Assembly (NCBI GenBank): GCA_004555855.1
Contig: SFJQ01000090.1
Coordinates: forward strand, 1 to 12,103
Length of the DNA stretch: 12,103 bases
Reading direction: 5' to 3'
Source of the DNA: [Eubacterium] saphenum
Lineage (GTDB): Bacteria; Bacillota; Clostridia; Oscillospirales; Ruminococcaceae
Shown: positions 1-6,267 of the stretch, piece after piece
Layout of the letters: each line of letters begins with the position of its first letter
How positions within the stretch are numbered: the first letter of the stretch is position 1
Program-made: the position numbers and the translations under genes
Notes under the pieces: model-generated
Database searches by the model: none
Told to the model about the DNA's origin: nothing
Seen by the model: the letters and a program-made list of their open reading frames with translations, nothing else

Positions 1-1551
1 GAGGGCGCGGTTTACATCGGTTACGATACCGTGGCAAACACCCGCGTAACCATAAAGGAATTTATGCCCGACACGCTTTGTTCGCGAATGAAGGGTGAAA
101 CCGAAATCTCCGTGAACGCCGATAACAGCGCACTTTACAAGACCTATATGTCCGAGTTTGCGGACTTGCACCGGAGTCTTATGAAGCTGAGCGGAATGGC
201 GCATATTCAGGCTGTTCTGGATATTTTTTACGAGAACGGAACCTGCTATGCCGTGCTGGAATTCATAAGCGGAATTTCGCTCAAAACGTTTCTCGAGAAC
301 TCCGCGGGCGAGCTTTCGTGGGAGCAGGTAAAGGAGTTTTTCCCGCCTATTCTCACAACGCTTTCGCTTATTCACGCGGCAGGAATTATTCATCGCGGAA
401 TTTCCCCGCAGACGATTTTTGTTACCGATAAAATGGAGCTGAAGCTCGCTGGATTTTGCATATCGGCGGAGCGCACAACCAACACCGAGATTGCCTGCGA
501 GATGTTCAGCGGCTACGCTGCGCCCGAGCAGTACACGAACGAAATCAACGGCACATGGACGGACGTTTACGGCATCTCGGCAGTGCTTTACCGCGTGCTC
601 ACGGGAACCGTTCCCGCTGAGGCTATCGCGCGTTCGGGAAACCCTATTCTTGAGCCGATGATGATAAACCGAAATATTCCTCAGAACGTTTCCAAGGTCA
701 TCATGAACGGAATGAAATTGTCCACGGAAACGCGTATCCGCACCGTCACGGAATTTGTGGATAAGCTGTTTGCGCCGCCGAGGTATATCGGCAGCGACGC
801 AAGCCACGCTTCCGACGGCAGACCGCTTTCAAAGCGCGAGGAGAAAATTCTCGAGAAAAAGCAGAAAGAGCAGAGAAAAACGCTTGCGGTGCTTATCGGC
901 GTGGGAGCTGTGCTGATTGTTTTCGCGATTGCTTTTGCGCTGGCGCTTTCCGGAGTGTTCGGGAAAGGCGGCTCCGATGATAATTCCGAGAGCAGTTCTT
1001 CTTCAACGTCGTCGTCAACGTCAACGACAAGCTCTTCGTCATCTCAAAGCTCGTCCTCCGATGAGAGCAGCCTGCCCGAAAGCAGCTCCGAGCCGCCTGT
1101 CGTGACGATTGAGGTATCCGATTTCACCGACTGCAGCTATGAAAAAACGGCAGAGCGCTATGACGGAAAGCTCGTTTTTGTGCCTACCTATGACTATTCC
1201 AACGAATACAGTAACGGTATGATTTTCTGGCAGTCGATTGAACCGGGCGAGTCCGTACCGCTCGGAACGCAGATTAAGGTTAAGGTGAGCAAGGGCAAGA
1301 ATATTGTCGCGCTCCCCGATTATACCGGCAAGGACGAGGCGGCTTATACGCAAGAGCTTGAAAATCTGAACATAAAATATCAGGTTGAAAAGAAGAAGAG
1401 CAACGATGTTCCCGACGGCTATGTTCTCAAATGCAACAAGGAAATCGGCGACCTTGTTAAGGTTGGAGAGCTGGAAATGGTTATTGTGTATATTGCCGAA
1501 AATTTTGAGGAAGACTCTTCAAGGGAAACGGAAAGCCCTGCGGAAACTTGA
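1..1551 (+). CDS. PASTA-domain protein with catalytically dead Ser/Thr kinase domain (5' partial)
   Basis: The reading frame is open from base 1, where it enters inside the kinase glycine-rich loop (EGAVYIGYD), so the start codon lies upstream; a GTG at 31 is internal. 516 residues are visible. The beta-3 lysine is present (VTIKEF, K19), as are the APE region (GYAAPEQY, 171-178) and the helix-F aspartate (DVYG, D188). The catalytic loop reads HRGISPQT (131-138), with Gly for the HRD aspartate and Thr for the metal-binding Asn. The DFG motif reads AGF (150-152). By family rules this is a pseudokinase, which is inference from motifs. A basic stretch (about 280-293) precedes one TM helix (about 295-318), then a Ser-rich linker (324-360) and two PASTA-like repeats (about 364-430 and 431-500) outside the cell. 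PASTA domains of PrkC/PknB proteins bind muropeptides, so a cell-wall sensing or scaffold role is plausible. pheA follows 30 bp later. Confidence 0.88.
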   Translation, partial: EGAVYIGYDTVANTRVTIKEFMPDTLCSRMKGETEISVNADNSALYKTYMSEFADLHRSLMKLSGMAHIQAVLDIFYENGTCYAVLEFISGISLKTFLENSAGELSWEQVKEFFPPILTTLSLIHAAGIIHRGISPQTIFVTDKMELKLAGFCISAERTTNTEIACEMFSGYAAPEQYTNEINGTWTDVYGISAVLYRVLTGTVPAEAIARSGNPILEPMMINRNIPQNVSKVIMNGMKLSTETRIRTVTEFVDKLFAPPRYIGSDASHASDGRPLSKREEKILEKKQKEQRKTLAVLIGVGAVLIVFAIAFALALSGVFGKGGSDDNSESSSSSTSSSTSTTSSSSSQSSSSDESSLPESSSEPPVVTIEVSDFTDCSYEKTAERYDGKLVFVPTYDYSNEYSNGMIFWQSIEPGESVPLGTQIKVKVSKGKNIVALPDYTGKDEAAYTQELENLNIKYQVEKKKSNDVPDGYVLKCNKEIGDLVKVGELEMVIVYIAENFEEDSSRETESPAET

Positions 1552-1581
1552 TTTTCGCGGAGCAAACGGGGGATTTTGAAA

Positions 1582-2715
1582 ATGGATTTAAGCGAAATTC
1601 GTGAAAAAATCGACGCTATTGACGATAAAATTCTGAATTTGTTCATCGAGAGAATGGACCTCGCGCTTGATGTCGCGAAGTTCAAGGCGGCGAACAATAT
1701 GGTTGTTTTTCAGGGCGACAGGGAGAAGTTCATCATCGACAATGTTCGTGAGAACTCGCCCGAATCGCTCAAAAAAAGCGCCGCGTTCCTCTTTATGAAT
1801 ATTATGGACATCTCGAAATGCGCGCAGATAAACGAGATTTGTCCCGATATTGAGATAAAGTTCACCGATATAATCAAGGAAAAAGCGTCGGTTGCCGTGC
1901 AGGGAATAGAGGGCGCTTATGGACACGCAGCCTGCAAAAAGCTGTTCGACAGCGGTTCAATCAGTTTTTTCGCGTCGTTCAAGGAGGTTTTCGAGGCTGT
2001 CGAGAACGGCGATGTGGATTACGGAATACTGCCGGTTGAAAACAGCACGGCGGGCGAAGTTACCGCAAATATGGAGCTTCTTGAGCGGCACAATGTTTAT
2101 ATTTGCAGAACGGTTGACGTGGAGTGCGCGCACGTTCTTGCGGCGAAAAAGGGCGTTCGCGAGGAAGATGTGAAGATACTTTTCGGTCACGAGCAGGCAA
2201 TCCGTCAATGCACGAGCTATATTGAAAGCCGCGCGAACCTCACGGTTATCCCGTATCACAACAACGCAGCCGCTGCGAAAATGGTTTCCGAGAACGAAAG
2301 CGGCGAGCTTGGGTGTATTTGCTCGGCGGAGTGCGCGGAGATGCACGGGCTGGATATCGTCCGCGACGCAATCGCCTCCGACCCCGACAACCGCACGCGC
2401 TTTATTTGCATTTCCAAGAATGTCGAGGTTTATGACGGCGCGGATACCGTGGCGGTTTCGCTGTCGATTCCGAATATTTCGGGCGCGCTTTACCGTTTGC
2501 TCACGAAATTTGCCGTGAACGGGCTGTCGATGTCGAAAATCCAGTCAAAACCGCTTCCGACCGATGTTAAGATGAGGTTCCCGGACGACTATATGTTCTA
2601 CATCGAGTTTGACGGAAACGTGAAGGAGCCCGTTGTGCGAAAGCTCCTCGGCAACTTTGAAAGCGAGCTGAACTATTTCAAGTTCCACGGGAATTTCTCC
2701 CGAAACAGAGGGTAA
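1582..2715 (+). CDS. pheA: Bifunctional chorismate mutase / prephenate dehydratase
   Basis: Converts chorismate to prephenate and then to phenylpyruvate in cytosolic phenylalanine synthesis. 377 residues, close to the usual size of the fused enzyme. The AroQ mutase domain fills residues 1-90, with R7, R24, K35, R47 and E48 matching E. coli R11, R28, K39, R51 and E52. The dehydratase domain (about 103-280) shows QGIEGAYGHAA, PVENST (151-156) and the catalytic TRF motif (272-274). A C-terminal ACT domain (about 290-370) carries NISGALYRLL; the family ESRP motif is changed to QSKP (321-324), which may alter phenylalanine feedback. ATG 1582 was chosen over a TTG at 1576 because GGGGG lies 8-9 bases upstream of it and the mutase alignment begins there. 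It ends one base before the ispD start, suggesting one transcript. Confidence 0.95.
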   Translation: MDLSEIREKIDAIDDKILNLFIERMDLALDVAKFKAANNMVVFQGDREKFIIDNVRENSPESLKKSAAFLFMNIMDISKCAQINEICPDIEIKFTDIIKEKASVAVQGIEGAYGHAACKKLFDSGSISFFASFKEVFEAVENGDVDYGILPVENSTAGEVTANMELLERHNVYICRTVDVECAHVLAAKKGVREEDVKILFGHEQAIRQCTSYIESRANLTVIPYHNNAAAAKMVSENESGELGCICSAECAEMHGLDIVRDAIASDPDNRTRFICISKNVEVYDGADTVAVSLSIPNISGALYRLLTKFAVNGLSMSKIQSKPLPTDVKMRFPDDYMFYIEFDGNVKEPVVRKLLGNFESELNYFKFHGNFSRNRG

Positions 2716-2716
2716 A

Positions 2717-3397
2717 ATGTTTTCTGTAATCATACTTGCTGCGGGCGCTTCTCTGAGAATGGGCAGCGTGAACAAGCAGCTTTCCGAAATCGGCGGCGTG
2801 CCTGTGTTTATTATGAGCGCGCTGAAGTTTGACAGGTGCGAAAAAACCGCTGAAATAATCATCGCGGCGCCCGAGGAGCTTTGCGAAAAGTATCGGGAGA
2901 TTGCCGTGAGATTTGGCGTGAAAAAGCTGAAATGCGTGGTTTGCGGCGGGAAAACGCGCTTTGAGTCTGTGAAAAACGCGCTTTCTGCCGTGAGTAAAAC
3001 TTGCGGTTTTATCGCGGTTCACGACGGCGCAAGGCCGCTTATCGATACAGCTGATATCGAAAGGGTTTTTGCGGACGCTGAAAAATATGGCGCGGCAATC
3101 GCGGCTTGTCGGGCTGTCGATACCGTGAAAGTTGTCGATGAGAGCGGATTTATCGTGAAAACGCCGCCGCGCGAAAATCTTTTCTATGCGCAGACCCCGC
3201 AGGCTTTTCGGCGGGATTTGTTCGAGAAGTGCGCGGAGAAACTCGGTGAAAACGAGGTCACGGACGACGCGTCTGTGCTGGAAATTTGCGGCGAGCGCGT
3301 GAAAATCACGGAAATCTCGGCGTGTAATATGAAAATCACGCGTCCCGATGATTTGGCGGCGGCGAGAGCGGTTTTTGAGAGTCGCGAGGTGAAATGA
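2717..3397 (+). CDS. ispD: 2-C-methyl-D-erythritol 4-phosphate cytidylyltransferase
   Basis: Third step of the MEP isoprenoid pathway: CTP plus methylerythritol 4-phosphate gives CDP-methylerythritol, in the cytosol. 226 residues, normal for the family. The N-terminal nucleotide-binding signature LAAGASLRMGSVNKQ is complete, with R14 and K20 at the CTP-contacting positions. The family motif VHDGARPLI (101-109), FYAQTPQAF and the C-terminal TDDASVLE and KITRPDDL segments are all present. AGAGGG at 2707-2712 serves as the ribosome site and lies in the last codons of pheA. The stop overlaps the ispF start, so translational coupling is likely. Separate ispD and ispF genes side by side are common in Clostridia. 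Confidence 0.96.
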   Translation: MFSVIILAAGASLRMGSVNKQLSEIGGVPVFIMSALKFDRCEKTAEIIIAAPEELCEKYREIAVRFGVKKLKCVVCGGKTRFESVKNALSAVSKTCGFIAVHDGARPLIDTADIERVFADAEKYGAAIAACRAVDTVKVVDESGFIVKTPPRENLFYAQTPQAFRRDLFEKCAEKLGENEVTDDASVLEICGERVKITEISACNMKITRPDDLAAARAVFESREVK

Positions 3398-3882
3398 TGA
3401 AAATCGGCTTTGGATATGACGTTCACCGTCTTGTTCCCGAAAGGCGGCTGGTGCTTTGCGGCGTGGAAATACCGAGCGAAGTGGGCTTGCTCGGGCACTC
3501 GGACGCGGACGTTGCTGTGCACGCGGTTATGGACGCGGTTCTGGGGGCGCTTGCGCTCGGCGATATCGGGAAGCTGTTCCCCGACAGCGACAGCCGTTTC
3601 AAGGACGCGGACAGTATGAAGCTGCTCGGAATTGTGGTTGAACTTATGCGGAAAAAGGGCTTTGCGCTTGGCAATCTTGACGTGACAATCGTTGCCGAAA
3701 AGCCGAAGCTTGCCGCGTATATCCAAAAAATGCGCGAAAATCTCGCGAGGGCGTTCGCTTCTGATATCGAAAACATCTCCGTCAAGGCGACAACCGAGGA
3801 AGGCTTAGGTCTTGCGGGCGAGGGAATCGGCGCGTATGCCGTGCTGATTTTGGAGAACGCGCAGATTGTGAAAATGCTGTAA
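3394..3882 (+). CDS. ispF: 2-C-methyl-D-erythritol 2,4-cyclodiphosphate synthase
   Basis: Fifth step of the MEP pathway: cyclises CDP-methylerythritol 2-phosphate to MEcPP with loss of CMP, as a homotrimer. 162 residues, the family length. Zinc ligands are visible as D9 and H11 (GYDVHRL) and H43 (AVHAVMDA); LGHSDADV (34-41), GDIGKLFPDSD (56-66) and KATTEEGLG (131-139) are typical. The segment after GLG reads GLGLAGEGIGA; the usual form is like GLGFTGRGEGIAA, so two residues around the conserved Arg-Gly appear missing at the substrate/trimer interface. Two ATGs (3394, 3397) are possible; 3394 gives an ATGA overlap with ispD, while 3397 gives the more family-like start MKIG. AGGTG at 3387-3391 can serve either. 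Confidence 0.95.
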   Translation: MMKIGFGYDVHRLVPERRLVLCGVEIPSEVGLLGHSDADVAVHAVMDAVLGALALGDIGKLFPDSDSRFKDADSMKLLGIVVELMRKKGFALGNLDVTIVAEKPKLAAYIQKMRENLARAFASDIENISVKATTEEGLGLAGEGIGAYAVLILENAQIVKML

Positions 3883-3900
3883 ATGTTTCAGGTAAACGTG

Positions 3901-4443
3901 ATGAAAAAGAGAGCGCTGGCATTATTTTTATTACTTATCACAATAACAGGCTGCAAAAACGCGCCCGAAATCCGCGACCTTTCGCAGAATACGCAAGAGG
4001 AAAATTCTATGTATAATTTCAAGCCGTGCAGCCCCGATTTGCTCCCCCGCGGCAGTTCAAAAATCCGCAATTTGTATGACGATAAGGCGGCGGAATATCA
4101 CAGCCTCTTTGTCGGGCAGGTTTTAAGCCGTTTTGGAGAGCCGGATTACGTTACAGAAGATAATGAGAATTTGTTCAGCAAAGCGGTTTGGGTCGAGGAC
4201 AAGGACGGAAATGCGACTTATCTTGAGGTGTATTACGGTCCGTCGGGTCCCGCAATCGGCGGAGATGTCCGCGACGAGGAAAGCCGAAAAGCCGCAGACG
4301 CGCTCGCCGAATATATTATGGCTGCTGAACCGAAGGATTTTGAGTATAAAAGCGTTTACGAGGATTTAGGCGTAACTGTAAGAATGGGCGTGGAAAACGG
4401 CAAGCCCTATTACATCTCGGACATTCCCGAGGACTTGTATTAA
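3901..4443 (+). CDS. Small putative lipoprotein, unknown function
   Basis: Not recognised. The 180-residue product from ATG 3901 starts with a lipoprotein signal: MKKR, a hydrophobic core (LALFLLLIT) and the lipobox ITGC with Cys18 as the likely lipidated residue. A longer reading from ATG 3883, directly after the ispF stop, adds six residues; 3901 is preferred because it gives a standard signal peptide and CAGGT lies 7-8 bases upstream. The mature part is soluble, charged and has no obvious enzyme motif; the segment FVGQVLSRFGEPDYV (residues about 62-76) resembles the short beta-strand/turn segments of small SmpA-type lipoproteins, but this is a weak resemblance. Its place at the end of the pheA-ispD-ispF run suggests co-transcription, not shared function. 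Confidence 0.8.
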   Translation: MKKRALALFLLLITITGCKNAPEIRDLSQNTQEENSMYNFKPCSPDLLPRGSSKIRNLYDDKAAEYHSLFVGQVLSRFGEPDYVTEDNENLFSKAVWVEDKDGNATYLEVYYGPSGPAIGGDVRDEESRKAADALAEYIMAAEPKDFEYKSVYEDLGVTVRMGVENGKPYYISDIPEDLY

Positions 4444-4458
4444 CGCGCAATACAAAAT

Positions 4459-4484
4459 CTCCCCCGTCCTAACCGGCGGGGGAG
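4459..4484. terminator. GC-rich hairpin, shared terminator of two converging units
   Basis: An 8-bp perfect stem (CTCCCCCG / CGGGGGAG) with inner CC/GG pairs sits 15 bases after the lipoprotein stop. Read on the minus strand it is followed by ATTTTG, a short T run, so it fits better as the terminator of the minus-strand unit from 5067. On the plus strand no T run follows. It could serve both directions. Confidence 0.6.
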
Positions 4485-4905
4485 CGTCATATTCAATTGT
4501 AATGTAATCAGTATTACATCGGACTATACCTCTCAATAAAATTTGTTCTACGAGCAAACCTTATCGGACATCGGAATCAATCCTTTCAGCCGTATTTTCC
4601 TTTCCGTTTCATCAAAGCGCACATCTTAATCACCCATTTCTGATGGAATAATCTATGTAAACGCTCCAAGCGGCTAAACCTGCCGCCATCGCGGGAGAAA
4701 TGTCTGCGGACTGCTTCACGCGAGGATTTTTTCAATAGGCTAAGCGCCCTCACCGCAGCGGATTTTGCGTTTTTCACCGCAAATCATCGCCGGAATTTTA
4801 AATCTCTGCGTTCAGCGGATGCGATTCCGCAGACGTTTGAGAAAAAGGTTCATTCAATTCCATTGGACTCGCTTCCTTTCTGCTTTCGCAAGATTTTTTC
4901 GACTG

Positions 4906-5055
4906 TCAAGCCATCGGAGTAACTCCCTTCAAAAATCGCGGAATATGTGGACTTCCGTTCTCTTCAAGTTCAGCAACCCATCGGAATGACCTTCCTTTCG
5001 GTGAATTAGGTTCGGGAGAGCCGTTTATCCGAGCCTGTCGGGTATGGCGTGTCAT
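4906..5055 (-). CDS. Possible 49-residue small protein
   Basis: Begins at ATG 5055, the first start codon after the minus-strand promoter, with AAGGAAAGGG (5067-5058) as a possible ribosome site directly at the expected transcript 5' end. The peptide (MTRHTRQARINGSPEPNSPK and on to VTPMA) is basic and rich in Pro, Ser and Arg, without a signal peptide or membrane segment, and is not recognised. A longer reading that starts at 5130 runs across the promoter and is unlikely. Further short frames follow on the same strand (a 21-codon frame near 4857-4792, a GTG-started 63-codon frame at 4777-4586), so this may equally be chance coding inside a non-coding RNA. Confidence 0.25.
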   Translation of the reverse strand: MTRHTRQARINGSPEPNSPKGRSFRWVAELEENGSPHIPRFLKGVTPMA

Positions 5056-5073
5056 TTCCCTTTCCTTGATTAT

Positions 5074-5102
5074 ATAATACCATACTTTTTGGTAAAAGTC
5101 AA
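5074..5102 (-). promoter_or_regulatory. SigA-type promoter for minus-strand unit
   Basis: On the minus strand TTGACT (5102-5097) and TATTAT (5079-5074) are separated by exactly 17 bases. The predicted start is near 5067, only about 12 bases before ATG 5055. Confidence 0.75.
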
Positions 5103-5209
5103 TAGAAATTTTTAATTTTTCCATAGTCATTTTGTATATAATTTCAGCTTGGTTTTTAGCAATTCTTAATGATTGTTGTGAAAACCGTGTGAATATCAGA
5201 AATTTCCTA

Positions 5210-5238
5210 TTGACAGCGAGCGATTTTTGGTGTAAAAT
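5210..5238 (+). promoter_or_regulatory. SigA-type promoter of the DUF1292 gene
   Basis: TTGACA (5210-5215), 17-base spacer, TAAAAT (5233-5238); predicted start near 5245, giving a leader of about 58 bases before ATG 5303. It diverges from the minus-strand promoter at 5102 with about 107 bases between the two -35 boxes. Confidence 0.8.
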
Positions 5239-5302
5239 AAGAATGTTGAGGGCATAATTTTAATGCAAACAATTTATTTTGAAGAAACGAGGTGCGGTTG
5301 AT

Positions 5303-5644
5303 ATGAATGAGAACGAAAACGCATTTGTTGACAGCGAGGAAGGTATTCTTGAGCTTGAGGACGAGGACGGAAACGTTGAGCGCTTCGAGTTTGTAGACCG
5401 CGCCGAGCTTAACGGAACCGTTTACTACGCGCTTATTCCCGCTGATTTTGACGATGAAGAGGGAACGGCTGAGTTTGTGGTGCTGAAAGAGGAAATTGTT
5501 GACGGGGAGTCTGTTCTGGCAACGGTTGACGATGACGATGAGTACAACGCTGCCGGCGAGATGTTCCTGCAGAGATTTTCGGAAATGCCCGAGCTGGATA
5601 TGGACGAAATCGAAGAGCTGGAAAAGCTGGACGGTGCTGAGTAA
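5303..5644 (+). CDS. DUF1292 family protein (YrzB-like)
   Basis: A 113-residue, very acidic cytosolic protein. The pattern ILELEDEDGNVERFEFVD, then YYALIP, EFVVLKEE and SVLATVDDDDEYNAAGEMFL is the typical order of DUF1292, a family of unknown function that in Firmicutes is often found near yrzL (ruvX-like) and alaS; those neighbours are absent here. The C-terminal tail (about 85-113) is Asp/Glu-rich. ATG 5303 was chosen because GAGGTG (5289-5294) is spaced 8 bases from it; a TTG at 5279 would lie before the ribosome site. It has its own promoter and is followed by the palindromic array, whose first stem could act as a 3' stabiliser or stop. Confidence 0.88.
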   Translation: MNENENAFVDSEEGILELEDEDGNVERFEFVDRAELNGTVYYALIPADFDDEEGTAEFVVLKEEIVDGESVLATVDDDDEYNAAGEMFLQRFSEMPELDMDEIEELEKLDGAE

Positions 5645-5678
5645 AAAGGAACTTAAGGCTGGCGAGAAATCGTCAGAT

Positions 5679-5858
5679 GCGATGACAGCAACAGGACGTT
5701 GCAAGGTCATCGCCCGAAAAGCGGCACGGACGCCGCGATACTAAGCGATGACAGCAACAGGACGTTGCAAGGTCATCTACTAAGCGATGACAGCAACAGG
5801 ACGTTGCAAGGTCATCGCCCGAAAAGCGGCACGGACGCCGCGATACTAAGCGATGACA
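5679..5858 (+). repeat. Tandem palindromic repeat array (3 copies plus a stub)
   Basis: Unit 1 (5679-5744) and unit 3 (5784-5849) are identical over 66 bases. Unit 2 (5745-5783, 39 bases) is the same with an internal 27-base block removed. A 9-base stub of a fourth copy follows (5850-5858). Each unit opens with a 31-base palindrome (5681-5711, 5747-5777, 5786-5816) whose arms are GATGAC/GTCATC and GCAAC/GTTGC around an AGGAC loop. Units 1 and 3 also carry a second hairpin, GCGGC-ACGGAC-GCCGC (5721-5736, 5826-5841), which is the part lost from unit 2. There is no T run, so these are not standard terminators. The array lies 34 bases after the DUF1292 stop. Confidence 0.95.
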
Positions 5859-5869
5859 CTCTTACTGCC

Positions 5870-5897
5870 TTGTTAGCGAATGTGTGCTTATTATAAT
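5870..5897 (+). promoter_or_regulatory. Possible orphan promoter
   Basis: TTGTTA (5870-5875), 16-base spacer, TATAAT (5892-5897). No convincing gene follows before the hairpin at 6000-6023, so a transcript of about 120 bases with no protein is possible. The -35 box is imperfect. Confidence 0.4.
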
Positions 5898-5999
5898 CCG
5901 AACATTTTTTAAAAGGGATTTCGACTCCGGCGGCGGATTGCAGACCTCCTTTTCCTTCGGGAATTGTTGGCGGGAGCGTGAAAACGTTGGGCGATTTTA

Positions 6000-6023
6000 C
6001 CCACCCTGCTTTAGGCGGGTTTT
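6000..6023 (+). terminator. Weak intrinsic terminator
   Basis: CCCACC (6000-6005) pairs with GGCGGG (6014-6019) with one A-C mismatch, then TTTTATATT. It could end a transcript from the promoter at 5892 or from the DUF1292 gene. Confidence 0.45.
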
Positions 6024-6046
6024 ATATTGCATCATACTTCAAGGCG

Positions 6047-6178
6047 GTGCAATTTGATAATTTTTGCGGGAGCTTTTGGCGAAGCTCCCGCATTTGTCTG
6101 TCAAGAGCGAGGAGATTTTTGCAAAGCGTGTTCCGAACGACGCGAAGCGCTATTATCAAATTCCCCGCGATTTTGCAC
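6047..6178. repeat. Nested inverted-repeat element, MITE-like
   Basis: An 11-base perfect inverted repeat, AATTTGATAAT (6051-6061) and ATTATCAAATT (6152-6162), is flanked by GTGCAA (6047-6052) and TTGCAC (6173-6178). Inside sits a perfect 11-bp hairpin, TGCGGGAGCTT / AAGCTCCCGCA (6065-6092). No transposase or clear target duplication is seen. The inner hairpin may act as a terminator but has only TTTG after it. The rest of the gap from 5898 to 6190 contains no supportable gene. Confidence 0.55.
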
Positions 6179-6198
6179 AAAAATTTTAAAAAAACCTC

Positions 6199-6227
6199 TT
6201 TCTTTTTTCAGCGGAATATGATATAAT
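6199..6227 (+). promoter_or_regulatory. Extended -10 promoter of the YcxB-like/cellulase operon
   Basis: TATAAT at 6222-6227 is preceded by TGA (6219-6221), an extended -10. The matching -35 (TTTCTT, 6199-6204, 17-base spacer) is poor, as is usual for extended -10 promoters. Predicted start near 6234; ATG at 6268. Confidence 0.7.
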
Positions 6228-6267
6228 AAAAAATGAATATGAAAATATTGACAGGGAGGGTGCAAAA

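Larger units (their letters stand above)
4455..5067 (-). ncRNA. Candidate ~600-nt structured RNA or short-ORF transcript
   Basis: An isolated minus-strand unit bounded by a strong promoter (5102-5074) and the hairpin at 4484-4459. No ORF above 74 codons exists and none resembles a known protein. Local hairpins seen on this strand include TGC-GAAA-GCA (4890-4881) and CC-GAAA-GG (5001-4994), both GNRA tetraloops; GGAG-TTA-CTCC (4926-4916); TTTGCG/CGCAAA (4783-4764); and ATGTAAT/ATTACAT (4519-4502). The word CCGATG occurs four times along the transcript. Length and layout recall the large bacterial RNAs of the ROOL/GOLLD kind, but membership is not shown. One longer stem (5036-5029 with 5015-5008) has an A-C mismatch on this strand and a G-T wobble on the other, which argues mildly against. 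The alternative is a leader-less set of tiny proteins or a decayed gene. Confidence 0.35.

Noticed and set aside
4765..4989. 74-codon plus-strand ORF in the 4.4-5.2 kb gap
   Set aside because: Arg/Phe-rich, no ribosome site or promoter, and opposite the better supported minus-strand unit.
5679..5858. CRISPR array
   Set aside because: Units are 66 and 39 bases with no variable spacers; the whole unit repeats, and the cores are long palindromes with no cas genes nearby.
5699..5896. 65-codon ORF across the palindromic array
   Set aside because: Its repetitive peptide is just translation of the repeat units; no ribosome site.
5978..6226. 82-codon ORF upstream of the YcxB-like gene
   Set aside because: No ribosome site, runs through two hairpins and into the -35/-10 region of the next promoter.
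6248..6253. TTGACA just before ATG 6268 as a -35 box
   Set aside because: A -10 box would fall within the coding region and none is seen; the extended -10 at 6222 is better.
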